Of a stretch of 41,630 nt of DNA, positions 31,489 to 38,940 are shown one piece after another. The notes under the pieces are model-generated. The model searched no databases. It was not told the DNA's origin and saw only the letters and a program-made list of their open reading frames with translations. A program made the position numbers and the translations under genes. The stretch comes from Leisingera sp. ANG-M1 (lineage in GTDB: Bacteria; Pseudomonadota; Alphaproteobacteria; Rhodobacterales; Rhodobacteraceae): positions 1 to 41,630 of the forward strand of contig NZ_JWLC01000036.1 of the NCBI RefSeq assembly GCF_000813745.1, read 5' to 3'. Each line of letters begins with the position of its first letter. Within the stretch, counting starts at the first letter, position 1.

Positions 31489-32181
31489 TCACTCTACAAA
31501 TGCGCAAATCTCCTCCAGGGGTTTCTTCAGCTTGGCCACCGACGGCACCGTCGCATTCTCTGCCGGATGGCCAACCGCAATGATCATGGTGGGCTTTTCC
31601 GAGGATGGCCGGTCCAGCGCGCCATTCAGAAACTTCATCGGGTTCGGCGTGTGTGTCAGCGTGCACAGCCCCGCCGTATGCAAGGCCGTCAGCAGCACGC
31701 CCGTGGCGATGTTGACGCTCTCGGGCACATAGTAGTTCTTGAACCTTGTGCCGTCCTCGAACTCCCCCCAGCGCTGGGCAAAGACCACGATCAGCCAGGG
31801 GGCAGTGGTCAGATGCGGCTTGTCCGCATCGGTTCCAATCGGCTCCAGCGCCTTGATCCACTCATCGCCCGCACCGCCTGCGTAGAACTTGCGCTCTTCC
31901 TCTTCTGCCTCTTCCCGGATCCGCGCTTTCAGTTCCGGACTGGAAATGGCGGCAAAGAACCAGGGCTGGTGGTTAGCGCCCGAAGGCGCCGTGCCGGCCG
32001 CCCGGATGCAATCCGCGATCACCTCCCGCGGCACCGGCTGATCGGTAAAATCCCGCACCGTGTGCCGCCGCTGCATATGGGCAAGGAACTCTGCCGCTCT
32101 TTCCTGCATCTCAGCATCGGAATACCCAGCCCGGTCGGGCAGGGGGAGCGGATCGTAGCTCAGGGCGTCTTTTGCAAACAT
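31489..32181 (-). CDS. Nitroreductase-fold flavoprotein resembling iodotyrosine deiodinase
   Basis: This 230-residue FMN protein has the IYD-like signature: RRHTVRDFTDQPVPREVI, AAGTAPSGANHQPWFF, and later THTPNPMKFLN. The three residues that hold the substrate zwitterion in human iodotyrosine deiodinase (Glu157, Tyr161, Lys182) align with Glu96, Tyr100 and Lys121, with identical spacing (4 and 21). It would therefore be expected to reduce halotyrosines, releasing halide, rather than act as a general nitroreductase. BluB and other nitroreductases lack this triad. It starts 12 nt after argP and may share its message. Native substrate is untested. Confidence 0.87.
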   Translation of the reverse strand: MFAKDALSYDPLPLPDRAGYSDAEMQERAAEFLAHMQRRHTVRDFTDQPVPREVIADCIRAAGTAPSGANHQPWFFAAISSPELKARIREEAEEEERKFYAGGAGDEWIKALEPIGTDADKPHLTTAPWLIVVFAQRWGEFEDGTRFKNYYVPESVNIATGVLLTALHTAGLCTLTHTPNPMKFLNGALDRPSSEKPTMIIAVGHPAENATVPSVAKLKKPLEEICAFVE

Positions 32182-32193
32182 CTGCAGGGCATC

Positions 32194-33075
32194 CTATTGG
32201 TCTTGTGTCAAATACTGCTTGGCCGATGTCTGCACGGCCCGGGTCACCTCTGCAAGGGCCGGAGCCATCACACGGGAAACTTGCCAGGTCAGGGGCACCG
32301 CCAGCGTTGTGCCGGCAATCAGCGGCACAAGGCGGCCGGAACGGATATCCTCCGCTACCATCGTCAGCGGGTTCATGCCCCAGCCGAGCCCCGCGGCGGC
32401 GGCGTCAATGAACGCCTGGGTCGAAGGCAGGAAATGCGCAGGCGGTGCCAGCCCAGGTGCCACATTCCGCTCCAGCCACAGGCGCTGCAGATTGTCCTTG
32501 GCATTGAAGATCATGCAAGGCGCGCGCGCCGCGGCTTCGGCTGTTACCCCGTCGGGGAACCAGCGCGCCATGAAGCCCGGGCTGGCCGTCGCCGCATAGT
32601 CCAGCGCACCCAGCGGGTAGGCGTCAAACCCGGTCACCGGCCGTGCGCTGGCAGTCACCGCTGCCGAGACTTCGCCGCGCTTCAGCCACTCGGCGCTGTG
32701 ATCCTGATCGTCCACCACCAGGTCAAACAGTACCCCGTCCACTGCAGCCATCGCCAGGATGAACCAGCTCGCCAGGCTGTCGGCATTGACCGCAATCCGC
32801 AGCCGCACCGGGCCGTGTCCGCCTTCCAAGGCCAGCTCGCGCGCCAGCTGCGCTTCCAACAGGCCGATGTCCTCGGCGTGTTTGGCCAGCCGCAGCCCTG
32901 CTGCGGTGCCGGTGCAGGGCGCCCCCCGCAGCACCAGCGCCGCGCCGATCCGGTCCTCCAGCGCCTTGATCCGCTGGGACACGGCCGAGGGCGTCACCCG
33001 CAGAGAATGCGCCGCGGCCTCAAATGAGCCAAGCCGCAATACCGCGCTCAGCGCCGCTAGCTGGCTGGGATCCAT
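32194..33075 (-). CDS. argP: LysR-family regulator ArgP/LysG
   Basis: This 293-residue regulator resembles ArgP/IciA and LysG, which activate lysine/arginine exporter genes. MDPSQLAALSAVLRLGSFEA at the N-terminus and LRVTPSAVSQRIKALEDRIG (helix-turn-helix, about 25-44) are typical. The ATG at 33075 was chosen to match the M-x-P-x-Q-L start of LysG proteins; an ATG two codons upstream is also possible. The gene is divergent from a LysE/ArgO exporter with a dyad at 33091-33121 between them, the classical arrangement. The co-effector is probably lysine or arginine. Confidence 0.87.
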   Translation of the reverse strand: MDPSQLAALSAVLRLGSFEAAAHSLRVTPSAVSQRIKALEDRIGAALVLRGAPCTGTAAGLRLAKHAEDIGLLEAQLARELALEGGHGPVRLRIAVNADSLASWFILAMAAVDGVLFDLVVDDQDHSAEWLKRGEVSAAVTASARPVTGFDAYPLGALDYAATASPGFMARWFPDGVTAEAAARAPCMIFNAKDNLQRLWLERNVAPGLAPPAHFLPSTQAFIDAAAAGLGWGMNPLTMVAEDIRSGRLVPLIAGTTLAVPLTWQVSRVMAPALAEVTRAVQTSAKQYLTQDQ

Positions 33076-33090
33076 TTGCATTAGCAGCTC

Positions 33091-33121
33091 TAATCTGAAG
33101 TTAATCTCTTTAACTGGATTA
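33091..33121. promoter_or_regulatory. Operator-like dyad between argP and lysE
   Basis: TAATCTGAAGTTAA (33091-33104) and TTAACTGGATTA (33110-33121) share the arms TAATC and AGTTAA with GATTA and TTAACT inverted around a short centre. The spot lies directly upstream of both divergent genes and fits an ArgP/LysG site. It includes T-rich stretches that may also serve as the -35 region of lysE. Confidence 0.55.
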
Positions 33122-33170
33122 AAGCCGGTGCAGGCAGTAGTCAAATCCCAGCACAACAATGGAGACCGCA

Positions 33171-33785
33171 ATGCCCCTCAGTCTGCCGCCAAGCCTGATC
33201 GCCGGATTTGCTCTCGGCCTGAGCCTGATCATGGCGATCGGCGCCCAGAACGCCTTTGTCCTGCGCCAGGGGCTGCGGCGCCAGCATGTGTTCTGGATCT
33301 GCCTCACCTGCGCAGGCTCCGACGCGCTGCTGATCACTGCCGGTGTGCTGGGTTTCGGGTCGCTGGCCCTGGCGCTACCCTGGTTCGAGCAAGCTATGCG
33401 TTTCGGCGGCGCCGCCTTCCTGATCTGGTATGGCGCCCGGGCGCTGCGTGCCGCCTGGAAAGGCGGCGAAACCCTGGAGGCCGCGCAGGAAGGGGCAGGG
33501 GCGGCCCTGCTGCCGGTGCTGGCCACCGTGCTGGCGCTCACCTGGCTGAACCCGCATGTCTATCTGGACACGGTAGTGCTCTTGGGCTCAATCTCGGCCC
33601 AATACCCCGAGCCGCTGGTCTTTGCGGCCGGGGCCACCATCGCCAGCTTCTCCTTCTTCTTCACTCTCGGCTACGGCGCCAGCCTGCTGGCTCCGGTCTT
33701 TGCCCGGCCGCGCGCCTGGCAGGTTCTCGACGCCATTGTCGGCCTCACCATGTGGGCAATTGCCGCCAAGCTGCTGCTGATGTGA
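33171..33785 (+). CDS. LysE/ArgO-family amino-acid exporter
   Basis: This 204-residue inner-membrane protein has six hydrophobic segments and the ArgO/LysE signature SLIMAIGAQNAFVLRQGLRR near residue 18. Other family stretches are FLIWYGARALRAAWKGG near 80, LTWLNPHVYLDTVVLLG near 125 and a C-terminal MWAIAAKLLL helix. It should export lysine or arginine by proton exchange. The ATG at 33171 has GGAG six nucleotides upstream, while an ATG four codons earlier overlaps that box. It is divergent from argP and separated from it by the operator-like dyad. Confidence 0.92.
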   Translation: MPLSLPPSLIAGFALGLSLIMAIGAQNAFVLRQGLRRQHVFWICLTCAGSDALLITAGVLGFGSLALALPWFEQAMRFGGAAFLIWYGARALRAAWKGGETLEAAQEGAGAALLPVLATVLALTWLNPHVYLDTVVLLGSISAQYPEPLVFAAGATIASFSFFFTLGYGASLLAPVFARPRAWQVLDAIVGLTMWAIAAKLLLM

Positions 33786-33884
33786 TGCGCCGCGCCCCGT
33801 GAACAGCGCCTGTGCGCGGGCTGGCCTTACGCCCGCACCCAAACAGCCTACCTTTCCTTCTATAGCCGCCAAGAGGAGGGAAAG

Positions 33885-34829
33885 ATGAGCTGGAACCCGG
33901 CCCTGGAACTGCAATGCCCCGACGCGGGCAGCCTGGACGCAATCGAGACCGTGATCATCCCGCGCGCCCGCGACCTCGGCGGCTTTGAGGTTCGCCGCGC
34001 GCTGCCAGCGCCCCGCCGCCAGATGGTCGGCCCCTTCATCTTCTTCGACCAGGCGGGCCCGGCCGAGTTCCTGACCGGCCAGGGCATCGACGTGCGCCCG
34101 CATCCGCATATCGGGCTTGGCACTGTCACCTACCTCTACAAGGGTGAGTTCGAGCACCGCGACTCCTTAGGCACCCATCAGATGATCTACCCGGGCGAGG
34201 TGAACTGGATGGTCGCGGGCGAGGGCGTTACCCATTCCGAGCGCACCTCTGCCGCGACCCGGCAGAATCCCAGCAGCCTGTTCGGCATCCAGACCTGGAT
34301 CGCCCTGCCGGAAAGCCACGAGGACACCCCCGCCGCCTTTGAGCATCACGGGCAGGAGGCGCTGCCTTTCCTGCAGGGCGAGGGCAAGGAGGTGCGCCTG
34401 ATCCTTGGCTCCGCCTGGGGTGAGAAAGCGCCTGTAACTCTTTATTCAGAAACTTTTTATGCCGACGTTGTGCTGCAGCCCGGCGCCAAACTGCCACTGC
34501 CGTCCGATCACGAGGACCGGGGGCTCTATGTCTCCCAAGGCACGGTGCAGATCGCCGGCGAAACCTTTGAAACGGGGCGGATGATGGTATTCCGGCCAGG
34601 AGACGAAATCACCGTGACGGCAGGCCCCGGGGGCGCCCGGCTGATGGCGCTGGGCGGCGCGACGCTGAACGGGCCGCGCTATATCTGGTGGAACTTCGTG
34701 GCCTCCTCGCGCGACAAGATCGAGGCCGCCAAGGAAGCTTGGGCCGCAGGCGACTGGCAGCACGGCCGCTTCCAGCTGCCGCCGGGCGATGATCAGGAGT
34801 TCATTCCGCTGCCGGAGCGGCGCAAATAA
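33885..34829 (+). CDS. Pirin-family cupin protein
   Basis: This 314-residue protein is a two-domain cupin of the pirin family. The metal motif is visible as DVRPHPHIGLGTVTYLYKGE (two histidines) with HRDSLG following, and HSERTS with the second His and Glu. Pirins are iron-binding and include quercetinases and regulatory proteins; which type this is cannot be told from sequence. GGAGGGAAAG precedes the ATG. It is followed 51 nt later by a DMT transporter on the same strand. Confidence 0.9.
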   Translation: MSWNPALELQCPDAGSLDAIETVIIPRARDLGGFEVRRALPAPRRQMVGPFIFFDQAGPAEFLTGQGIDVRPHPHIGLGTVTYLYKGEFEHRDSLGTHQMIYPGEVNWMVAGEGVTHSERTSAATRQNPSSLFGIQTWIALPESHEDTPAAFEHHGQEALPFLQGEGKEVRLILGSAWGEKAPVTLYSETFYADVVLQPGAKLPLPSDHEDRGLYVSQGTVQIAGETFETGRMMVFRPGDEITVTAGPGGARLMALGGATLNGPRYIWWNFVASSRDKIEAAKEAWAAGDWQHGRFQLPPGDDQEFIPLPERRK

Positions 34830-34841
34830 TTCACATGTGAA
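34830..34841. promoter_or_regulatory. 12-bp palindrome TTCACATGTGAA
   Basis: The palindrome begins directly after the pirin stop codon and lies 39 nt before the DMT-transporter start. It is perfect but short, and its role, if any, is unproven. Confidence 0.25.
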
Positions 34842-34880
34842 GCCTTGCACCCAGGCCCGAACGGGTGTTCTGTCACCGCC

Positions 34881-35801
34881 ATGAGCCAGATCGCTAACGC
34901 CCCTGAAACCGCCCAGAACCCTCTGAAGGGAGTGTTCTGGATGGTGGTAACTGGGCTCTGCTTTGTGGCGGTGACGGCGCTGGTCAAACACTTGGGCACC
35001 CGCATCCCGCCCGCTGAAAGTGCGTTTCTGCGCTATCTGCTGGGGCTGGTTTTCCTGATCCCGATGGCAAGTGCCCTGCGCAAGGCACGCCTGACCCCGC
35101 GGCTTTGGGCGCTGTTTGCGGGCCGCGGTGTAGTGCACACCGCCGGGGTGATCCTGTGGTTCTATGCCATGACCCAGATCCCGCTGGCCGAGGTCACGGC
35201 AATGAACTACCTTTCGCCGGTCTATGTGACGCTTGGCGCCGCGCTGTTTCTGGGAGAAAAACTCGCCTTCCGCCGCATCACCGCTATTGCCGTCGCGCTG
35301 ATCGGCGCGCTGATCATCCTGCGCCCGGGCTTCCGCGAGGTCTCGCCCGGCCATATCGCCATGCTGTTTACCGCGGTCTCCTTCGGCGCCTCCTACCTGA
35401 TCGCCAAGTTCACCGTCGGCAGCAACAGCCCGGCGGTGGTGGTGGCGATGCTTTCCATCTTTGTCACCATTGGCCTGGCACCTTTCGCCTGGGCCGTTTG
35501 GGTGCCGCCAACCCTGGCTGAAACCGCCATCCTGTTCGGCGTCGCCTGCTTTGCCACCGCAGGTCATTACACCATGACGCTGGCCTTTGCCGCTGCGCCG
35601 GTGGCCGTTACCCAGCCGGTCACCTTTTTGCAGCTGGTCTGGGCGACCTTGCTGGGCGCCCTGGTCTTTGCCGAGCCGGCCGACATCTGGGTGGTTTCGG
35701 GCGGCGGGCTGATCCTGGCGGCGGTCAGTTTCATTTCGTGGCGTGAGGCCAGGATCAAAAAGAGAGCTCTTACACCTTCCGGTAACGCAACTGGCGTTTA
35801 A
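34881..35801 (+). CDS. DMT-superfamily (EamA) transporter
   Basis: This 306-residue inner-membrane protein has about ten hydrophobic segments in two EamA repeats. PLAEVTAMNYLSPVYVTLGA near residue 105 and VAVTQPVTFLQLVWATLLGA near 245 are the paired repeat motifs. Such proteins export small metabolites such as amino acids, nucleosides or polar compounds; the substrate is unknown. The start is the first ATG after the pirin gene (34881); no strong ribosome binding site precedes it, which leaves some doubt. A TTG 12 codons upstream is possible but less likely. Confidence 0.9.
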   Translation: MSQIANAPETAQNPLKGVFWMVVTGLCFVAVTALVKHLGTRIPPAESAFLRYLLGLVFLIPMASALRKARLTPRLWALFAGRGVVHTAGVILWFYAMTQIPLAEVTAMNYLSPVYVTLGAALFLGEKLAFRRITAIAVALIGALIILRPGFREVSPGHIAMLFTAVSFGASYLIAKFTVGSNSPAVVVAMLSIFVTIGLAPFAWAVWVPPTLAETAILFGVACFATAGHYTMTLAFAAAPVAVTQPVTFLQLVWATLLGALVFAEPADIWVVSGGGLILAAVSFISWREARIKKRALTPSGNATGV

Positions 35802-35864
35802 TCGTCTTATGGGTGTTACAATTCCGGGGTAATGTACCCCTGGTGGAGTGTAAGGGAGCTGCAA

Positions 35865-36869
35865 ATGGCGCTGTACCTTTGGCTGCCTGCGCTGCTGCTG
35901 GCGGTCCTCCTGGAACCTTTGGCAGCGAGTGCCGGGGCCAGTATCTGCAATGACACCGGTGAGCTGCATCTTCTGGCAGTCAGCACCCGGGCCGACAGCG
36001 GCTGGGTCAGCGAGGGCTGGACCCGGTTGCCGCCGGGTGCCTGCACCGATCCGGTGCCCAAAGGGTACCAAGGCAAGTTTTTCTATTTCCGGGCGGAAAG
36101 CCCAGGACGGCAGTTCCGGGATGACAGCATCCGGTTTTGCACGGCGCCAGGCCGGTTCCGCATTGACGGCAGCAAGGAATGCCGAAGCCGCGGGTATGCG
36201 GAGAAGGGATTTGCCAAGGCCCGAACCGGCCAGACCGCGCCTCGCATCCAGCTCAGTTCCCGCTCAGTAAGGCAGGAGCCACGGGCCACGGACGCAGGCA
36301 GCAGCGGGGTACCGTTCTCTGCGCAAGTGGTGTTTCAGGGCTGCACACCGATGCGAGCGGAGCAAACCGTCTCCTGCCGGTTTGTTGGCAACGGCATGGA
36401 AATCGGCGCTTCTGGCAGGGACCGCAAAGAGGATACGGTCTTTTCCTTTCTGCAGGGGCTGCAGCAGGGTGCGCTGCTGATGATCGAGGGCGAGATGACC
36501 AGCTTTTTCGGATCGTCCGGCGAATTGGCGCTGCACAGTGCCGCGCTGCGCAAGCCTGGAAAATTCGACCGTATACTTCAGGAGATGCAGGGGGAATGGC
36601 GGCTGCAGGACGACCCCAGCGATAAGTTCACCGTTACCGGAGCGATCCGCCAGGTCACTTACCGCGGCAGTGTGATGGCACCGGAATATCTCTCGGTGCA
36701 GTCTAGCTGCCGCGGCCTGGGCTACGTTGGCGACTTCCTGATGGCGTGGGACAGCGAACATGGCGCCAGCCTGTGCTACCAGATCAAGGCCCTGTCCAGT
36801 GACGAGATGACACTGATTTATCTGCCGCGCGGCACCCGGCTGGTCTATCGCCGGCGGCAAGGGTCCTGA
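35865..36869 (+). CDS. Secreted DUF1036 protein with unnamed C-terminal domain (paralog 2)
   Basis: This 334-residue protein starts MALYLWLPALLLAVLLEPLA with a signal peptide ending near ASA; GGGAG lies six nucleotides before the ATG at 35865. A DUF1036 domain (about 26-130, WVSEGWTRLPPGAC) leads to the same unnamed C-terminal domain as the protein at 29475-30476: QGEWRLQDDP and FTVTGA match QGHWYAEDDP and FTILGA, and both end LPRG-x2-L-x-YR. The eight cysteines (28, 60, 92, 106, 160, 171, 282, 304) fall in the same order. It is convergent with betI, four nucleotides away. GGGGTA-atg-TACCCC (35826-35840) forms a hairpin upstream. Function unknown. Confidence 0.85.
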   Translation: MALYLWLPALLLAVLLEPLAASAGASICNDTGELHLLAVSTRADSGWVSEGWTRLPPGACTDPVPKGYQGKFFYFRAESPGRQFRDDSIRFCTAPGRFRIDGSKECRSRGYAEKGFAKARTGQTAPRIQLSSRSVRQEPRATDAGSSGVPFSAQVVFQGCTPMRAEQTVSCRFVGNGMEIGASGRDRKEDTVFSFLQGLQQGALLMIEGEMTSFFGSSGELALHSAALRKPGKFDRILQEMQGEWRLQDDPSDKFTVTGAIRQVTYRGSVMAPEYLSVQSSCRGLGYVGDFLMAWDSEHGASLCYQIKALSSDEMTLIYLPRGTRLVYRRRQGS

Positions 36870-36873
36870 CCGG

Positions 36874-37449
36874 TCAGGGAATGACCAGATCCACCACCCG
36901 GTGTGCTGCGCTGCGGGCTGCATCCGGTTTCAGCGCGGTTTCGGCCTGCGCCGCTTGCAGCCAAACACCGTCCATGTAGCACTGCAGCGCCTGGCGAGCT
37001 GTTTCCACCTGCTCAGCGGGCAGCAGCGCCCGCAGCTCGGCCAGAAAATGGCTGCGCACCCGGGACCGGTTGATTCGGTGCAGACGGCTCAGCCGCGTCG
37101 AATACGGCGCATTGGCCCAGAACTGCATCCAGATACTGCACTGCGGCACAGTAAACAGGCCATCGGCAAAGTTCGCGTCCATCACCGCATAAAGCCGCTC
37201 GCGAGGGGTGCGTGCGGTTGCATAGCCCGCGATCATCGCCTGCCGCAGCTTGCCAAGAAGATGCAGCATAGTGGCTTCCATCAGCCCTTCCTTGGAGCCG
37301 AAGTAGTAGTTGATCGAGGCCGCCGAGGCGCCCGCTTCCTTGGCGATTTCCGCCATGGTTACAACGCCGTAACCGCGCTGGTGCACGGCGACGATGGTCG
37401 CTTCGATCAGTTCTTCGTTGCGGATGTCCCGGATGCGTTTCCTGCTCAT
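36874..37449 (-). CDS. betI: Choline-responsive TetR-family repressor BetI
   Basis: BetI represses the glycine-betaine synthesis and choline transport genes and is released by choline. The 191-residue protein (E. coli BetI has 195) begins MSRKRIRDIRNEELIEATIV, with helix-turn-helix MAEIAKEAGASAASINYYFG at about residues 30-49. The C-terminal half contains QCSIWMQFWANAPYSTRLSR, the BetI-specific ligand-domain pattern. It faces away from the transporter-betC-betB genes across a 159-nt control region, as in other roseobacters. Longer in-frame extensions run into that region and are not credible. Confidence 0.94.
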   Translation of the reverse strand: MSRKRIRDIRNEELIEATIVAVHQRGYGVVTMAEIAKEAGASAASINYYFGSKEGLMEATMLHLLGKLRQAMIAGYATARTPRERLYAVMDANFADGLFTVPQCSIWMQFWANAPYSTRLSRLHRINRSRVRSHFLAELRALLPAEQVETARQALQCYMDGVWLQAAQAETALKPDAARSAAHRVVDLVIP

Positions 37450-37608
37450 GGTAAATTTGTGCGGCAATTGGGCCGGCGTTTCAACTGTTGTTATCGCAGA
37501 ACTGAAACTTGAATGGCTGTTTAAAAAATCGTTTGGCGGATCAGACTCCTGTGTTATGTACCCGTCCCATGTCTTGGGGCGGGAACCGCCCGCAAATGGG
37601 AGGGACAT
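37450..37608. promoter_or_regulatory. betI/bet operon divergent control region
   Basis: GTTTCA (37478-37483) and TGAAAC (37503-37508) form a dyad near TTGAATGGCTGTTTAA (37509-37524), which is AT-rich and resembles a BetI-type site. A possible promoter is TTTGGC (37532-37537) and TATGTA (37555-37560), spaced by 17 nt. The leader then holds GGGCGG-gaa-CCGCCC (37577-37591) directly before the GGGAGG ribosome binding site. The exact operator is not assignable without footprint data. Confidence 0.4.
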
Positions 37609-38817
37609 ATGACCTACATAATCTCATTCGGGATTCTGCTGGCATTTGCGCTGGTGGCGTTCTGCGTGATCAAGTGGTGGAACGTCCGAAATGTCGGCGT
37701 CACACCCGTTCACCTTTTCACCTTCATTGCAATCCTGTTCACTTCCGGCCTCGACGTTGGGCTGATCATGTTCCCGCTGGCCTGGGACTTTCCGCTCTAT
37801 GCGGACACCGCGGCGGAACCGGCCTATGGCTTCACCAACCCGCTGGCGCTGGAGTTCGGCTTCTGGGGCTTCCTGATCTGGGGCTTCTACTTCCTGACCA
37901 CCTTCTACTTCTGCGTGGTTGAGCCGCGGGTGAAGTTCTTTGAAATCCCGCTGGTGAAGCTGATCAACAACATCGTGATCATCGGCACCTGCGCCTTCAC
38001 CGGCGCGCTGTTCCTGATCTACCTGCCGTATTACGCGACCTTCATCGGCGATGGCGAAACCGTGGTTCCGGCCTTCTATGTGATCACCTTCCTGGTAATC
38101 CTGTTTGCGGCCTTCTCCTCGACCGACATCAAATACGTGCGTATTCTGTCGGTGGGCTCGACCGGCCTGTTCCTGGCGCTGATCCTGGGCATGTGGGCCT
38201 ATGCCGGCATGGGGCTGGGTGAATTCGCCGCCACTGCGTCGAACATCGGCGGCTATTTCGCGAACATCCACAAGTTCATCCTGCCGCTGACCGACTATCA
38301 CGAGTTCTATCTGTTCTGGTGGTTCGCATGGTCGATCATGATCGGCCAGTTCACCTCGCGTTTTGTCGGCGGCCTGCGCACCTGGCAGGTTCTGGCAGCG
38401 CTGCTTGTGTTCCCGTCGATCCCGCTGGGGATCTGGTTCTCGGTGCTCTACTACTACCACCTGAACAGCATCGAAACGACGCTGCTGATCAATGTCTCCA
38501 TGGTCGCGGTGGGCATTATCTTCGTGGTCAACTCGTTTGACTCGCTGATCCGCCTCTACACCGACAACCTCAACCTCACCGCAAAGCGCTTTGGCACCAT
38601 TCCTTATGTGGTCGGTAACGCGGTGGTTCTGTTCGGCCTGACCCTGGCCTTCCAAAGCCAGTGGCTGCAGATCCAGTGGATCGGTACCGCGGTGATCGGC
38701 ATCTACGTGGCCTGCCTGGGCTACATCCTGATCGCCAAGCGCAGCGAAGTGATGAGCATCGACGCTTCGCCCGAGGAGAACACGCTCGACTTCGACAAGA
38801 TCAAGGCGGCCCACTAA
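37609..38817 (+). CDS. Short BCCT-like transporter of the bet locus (probable choline uptake)
   Basis: This 402-residue protein has about 11 hydrophobic segments. It resembles the betaine/choline/carnitine transporter family but is 100-250 residues shorter than usual members. The signature region is recognisable as WWFAWSIMIGQFTSRFVGGL near residue 240, equivalent to the WW-x-AW-x3-G-x-F-x-AR-x3-GR motif of BCCT proteins, but the R-T-x-R-E-F continuation is missing. FFEIPLVKL and PLGIWFSVLYYY are other notable stretches. Its place directly after betI argues for choline or choline-sulfate uptake. GGGAGG five nucleotides before the ATG fixes the start. Without the context it would only be a generic transporter. 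Confidence 0.75.
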   Translation: MTYIISFGILLAFALVAFCVIKWWNVRNVGVTPVHLFTFIAILFTSGLDVGLIMFPLAWDFPLYADTAAEPAYGFTNPLALEFGFWGFLIWGFYFLTTFYFCVVEPRVKFFEIPLVKLINNIVIIGTCAFTGALFLIYLPYYATFIGDGETVVPAFYVITFLVILFAAFSSTDIKYVRILSVGSTGLFLALILGMWAYAGMGLGEFAATASNIGGYFANIHKFILPLTDYHEFYLFWWFAWSIMIGQFTSRFVGGLRTWQVLAALLVFPSIPLGIWFSVLYYYHLNSIETTLLINVSMVAVGIIFVVNSFDSLIRLYTDNLNLTAKRFGTIPYVVGNAVVLFGLTLAFQSQWLQIQWIGTAVIGIYVACLGYILIAKRSEVMSIDASPEENTLDFDKIKAAH

Positions 38818-38873
38818 GGGCGGTCTCCCGGCTGGACTTCTGTTTCCCCGAATAGTCGGTTCAGCCATTAACT

Positions 38874-38902
38874 GCCTGGCAGCGCCCTCGGGCCTGCCAG
38901 GC
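38874..38902 (+). terminator. Strong stem-loop between the transporter and betC
   Basis: GCCTGGCAG (38874-38882) and CTGCCAGGC (38894-38902) are perfect 9-bp arms with a CCC/GGG inner pair. They lie 38 nt before betC and are followed by GCCTTTGC, a poor U-tract. The element may be a partial terminator or an mRNA stability element that sets the transporter/enzyme ratio. Confidence 0.45.
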
Positions 38903-38940
38903 GCCTTTGCAGAAACATCGCCTTAACTGGGAGGTCCGCG

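Noticed and set aside
31447..33027. 526-codon open frame on the plus strand
   Set aside because: It lies antisense to the deiodinase-like and argP genes, has low-complexity composition, and shows no ribosome binding site or family match.
34830..34841. CRP/FNR-type site at TTCACATGTGAA
   Set aside because: The half-sites are in the opposite order to TGTGA-N6-TCACA and the spacing is wrong; a 12-bp palindrome can also arise by chance.
34446..36071. 541-codon open frame on the minus strand
   Set aside because: It is antisense to the pirin and DMT-transporter genes, both of which have clear families. Its product is rich in Gln, Arg, Gly and His without domains, as expected from reading GC-rich genes backwards.
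37624..38868. 414-codon open frame on the minus strand
   Set aside because: It is antisense to the BCCT-like transporter; the highly charged sequence is the mirror of hydrophobic codons.
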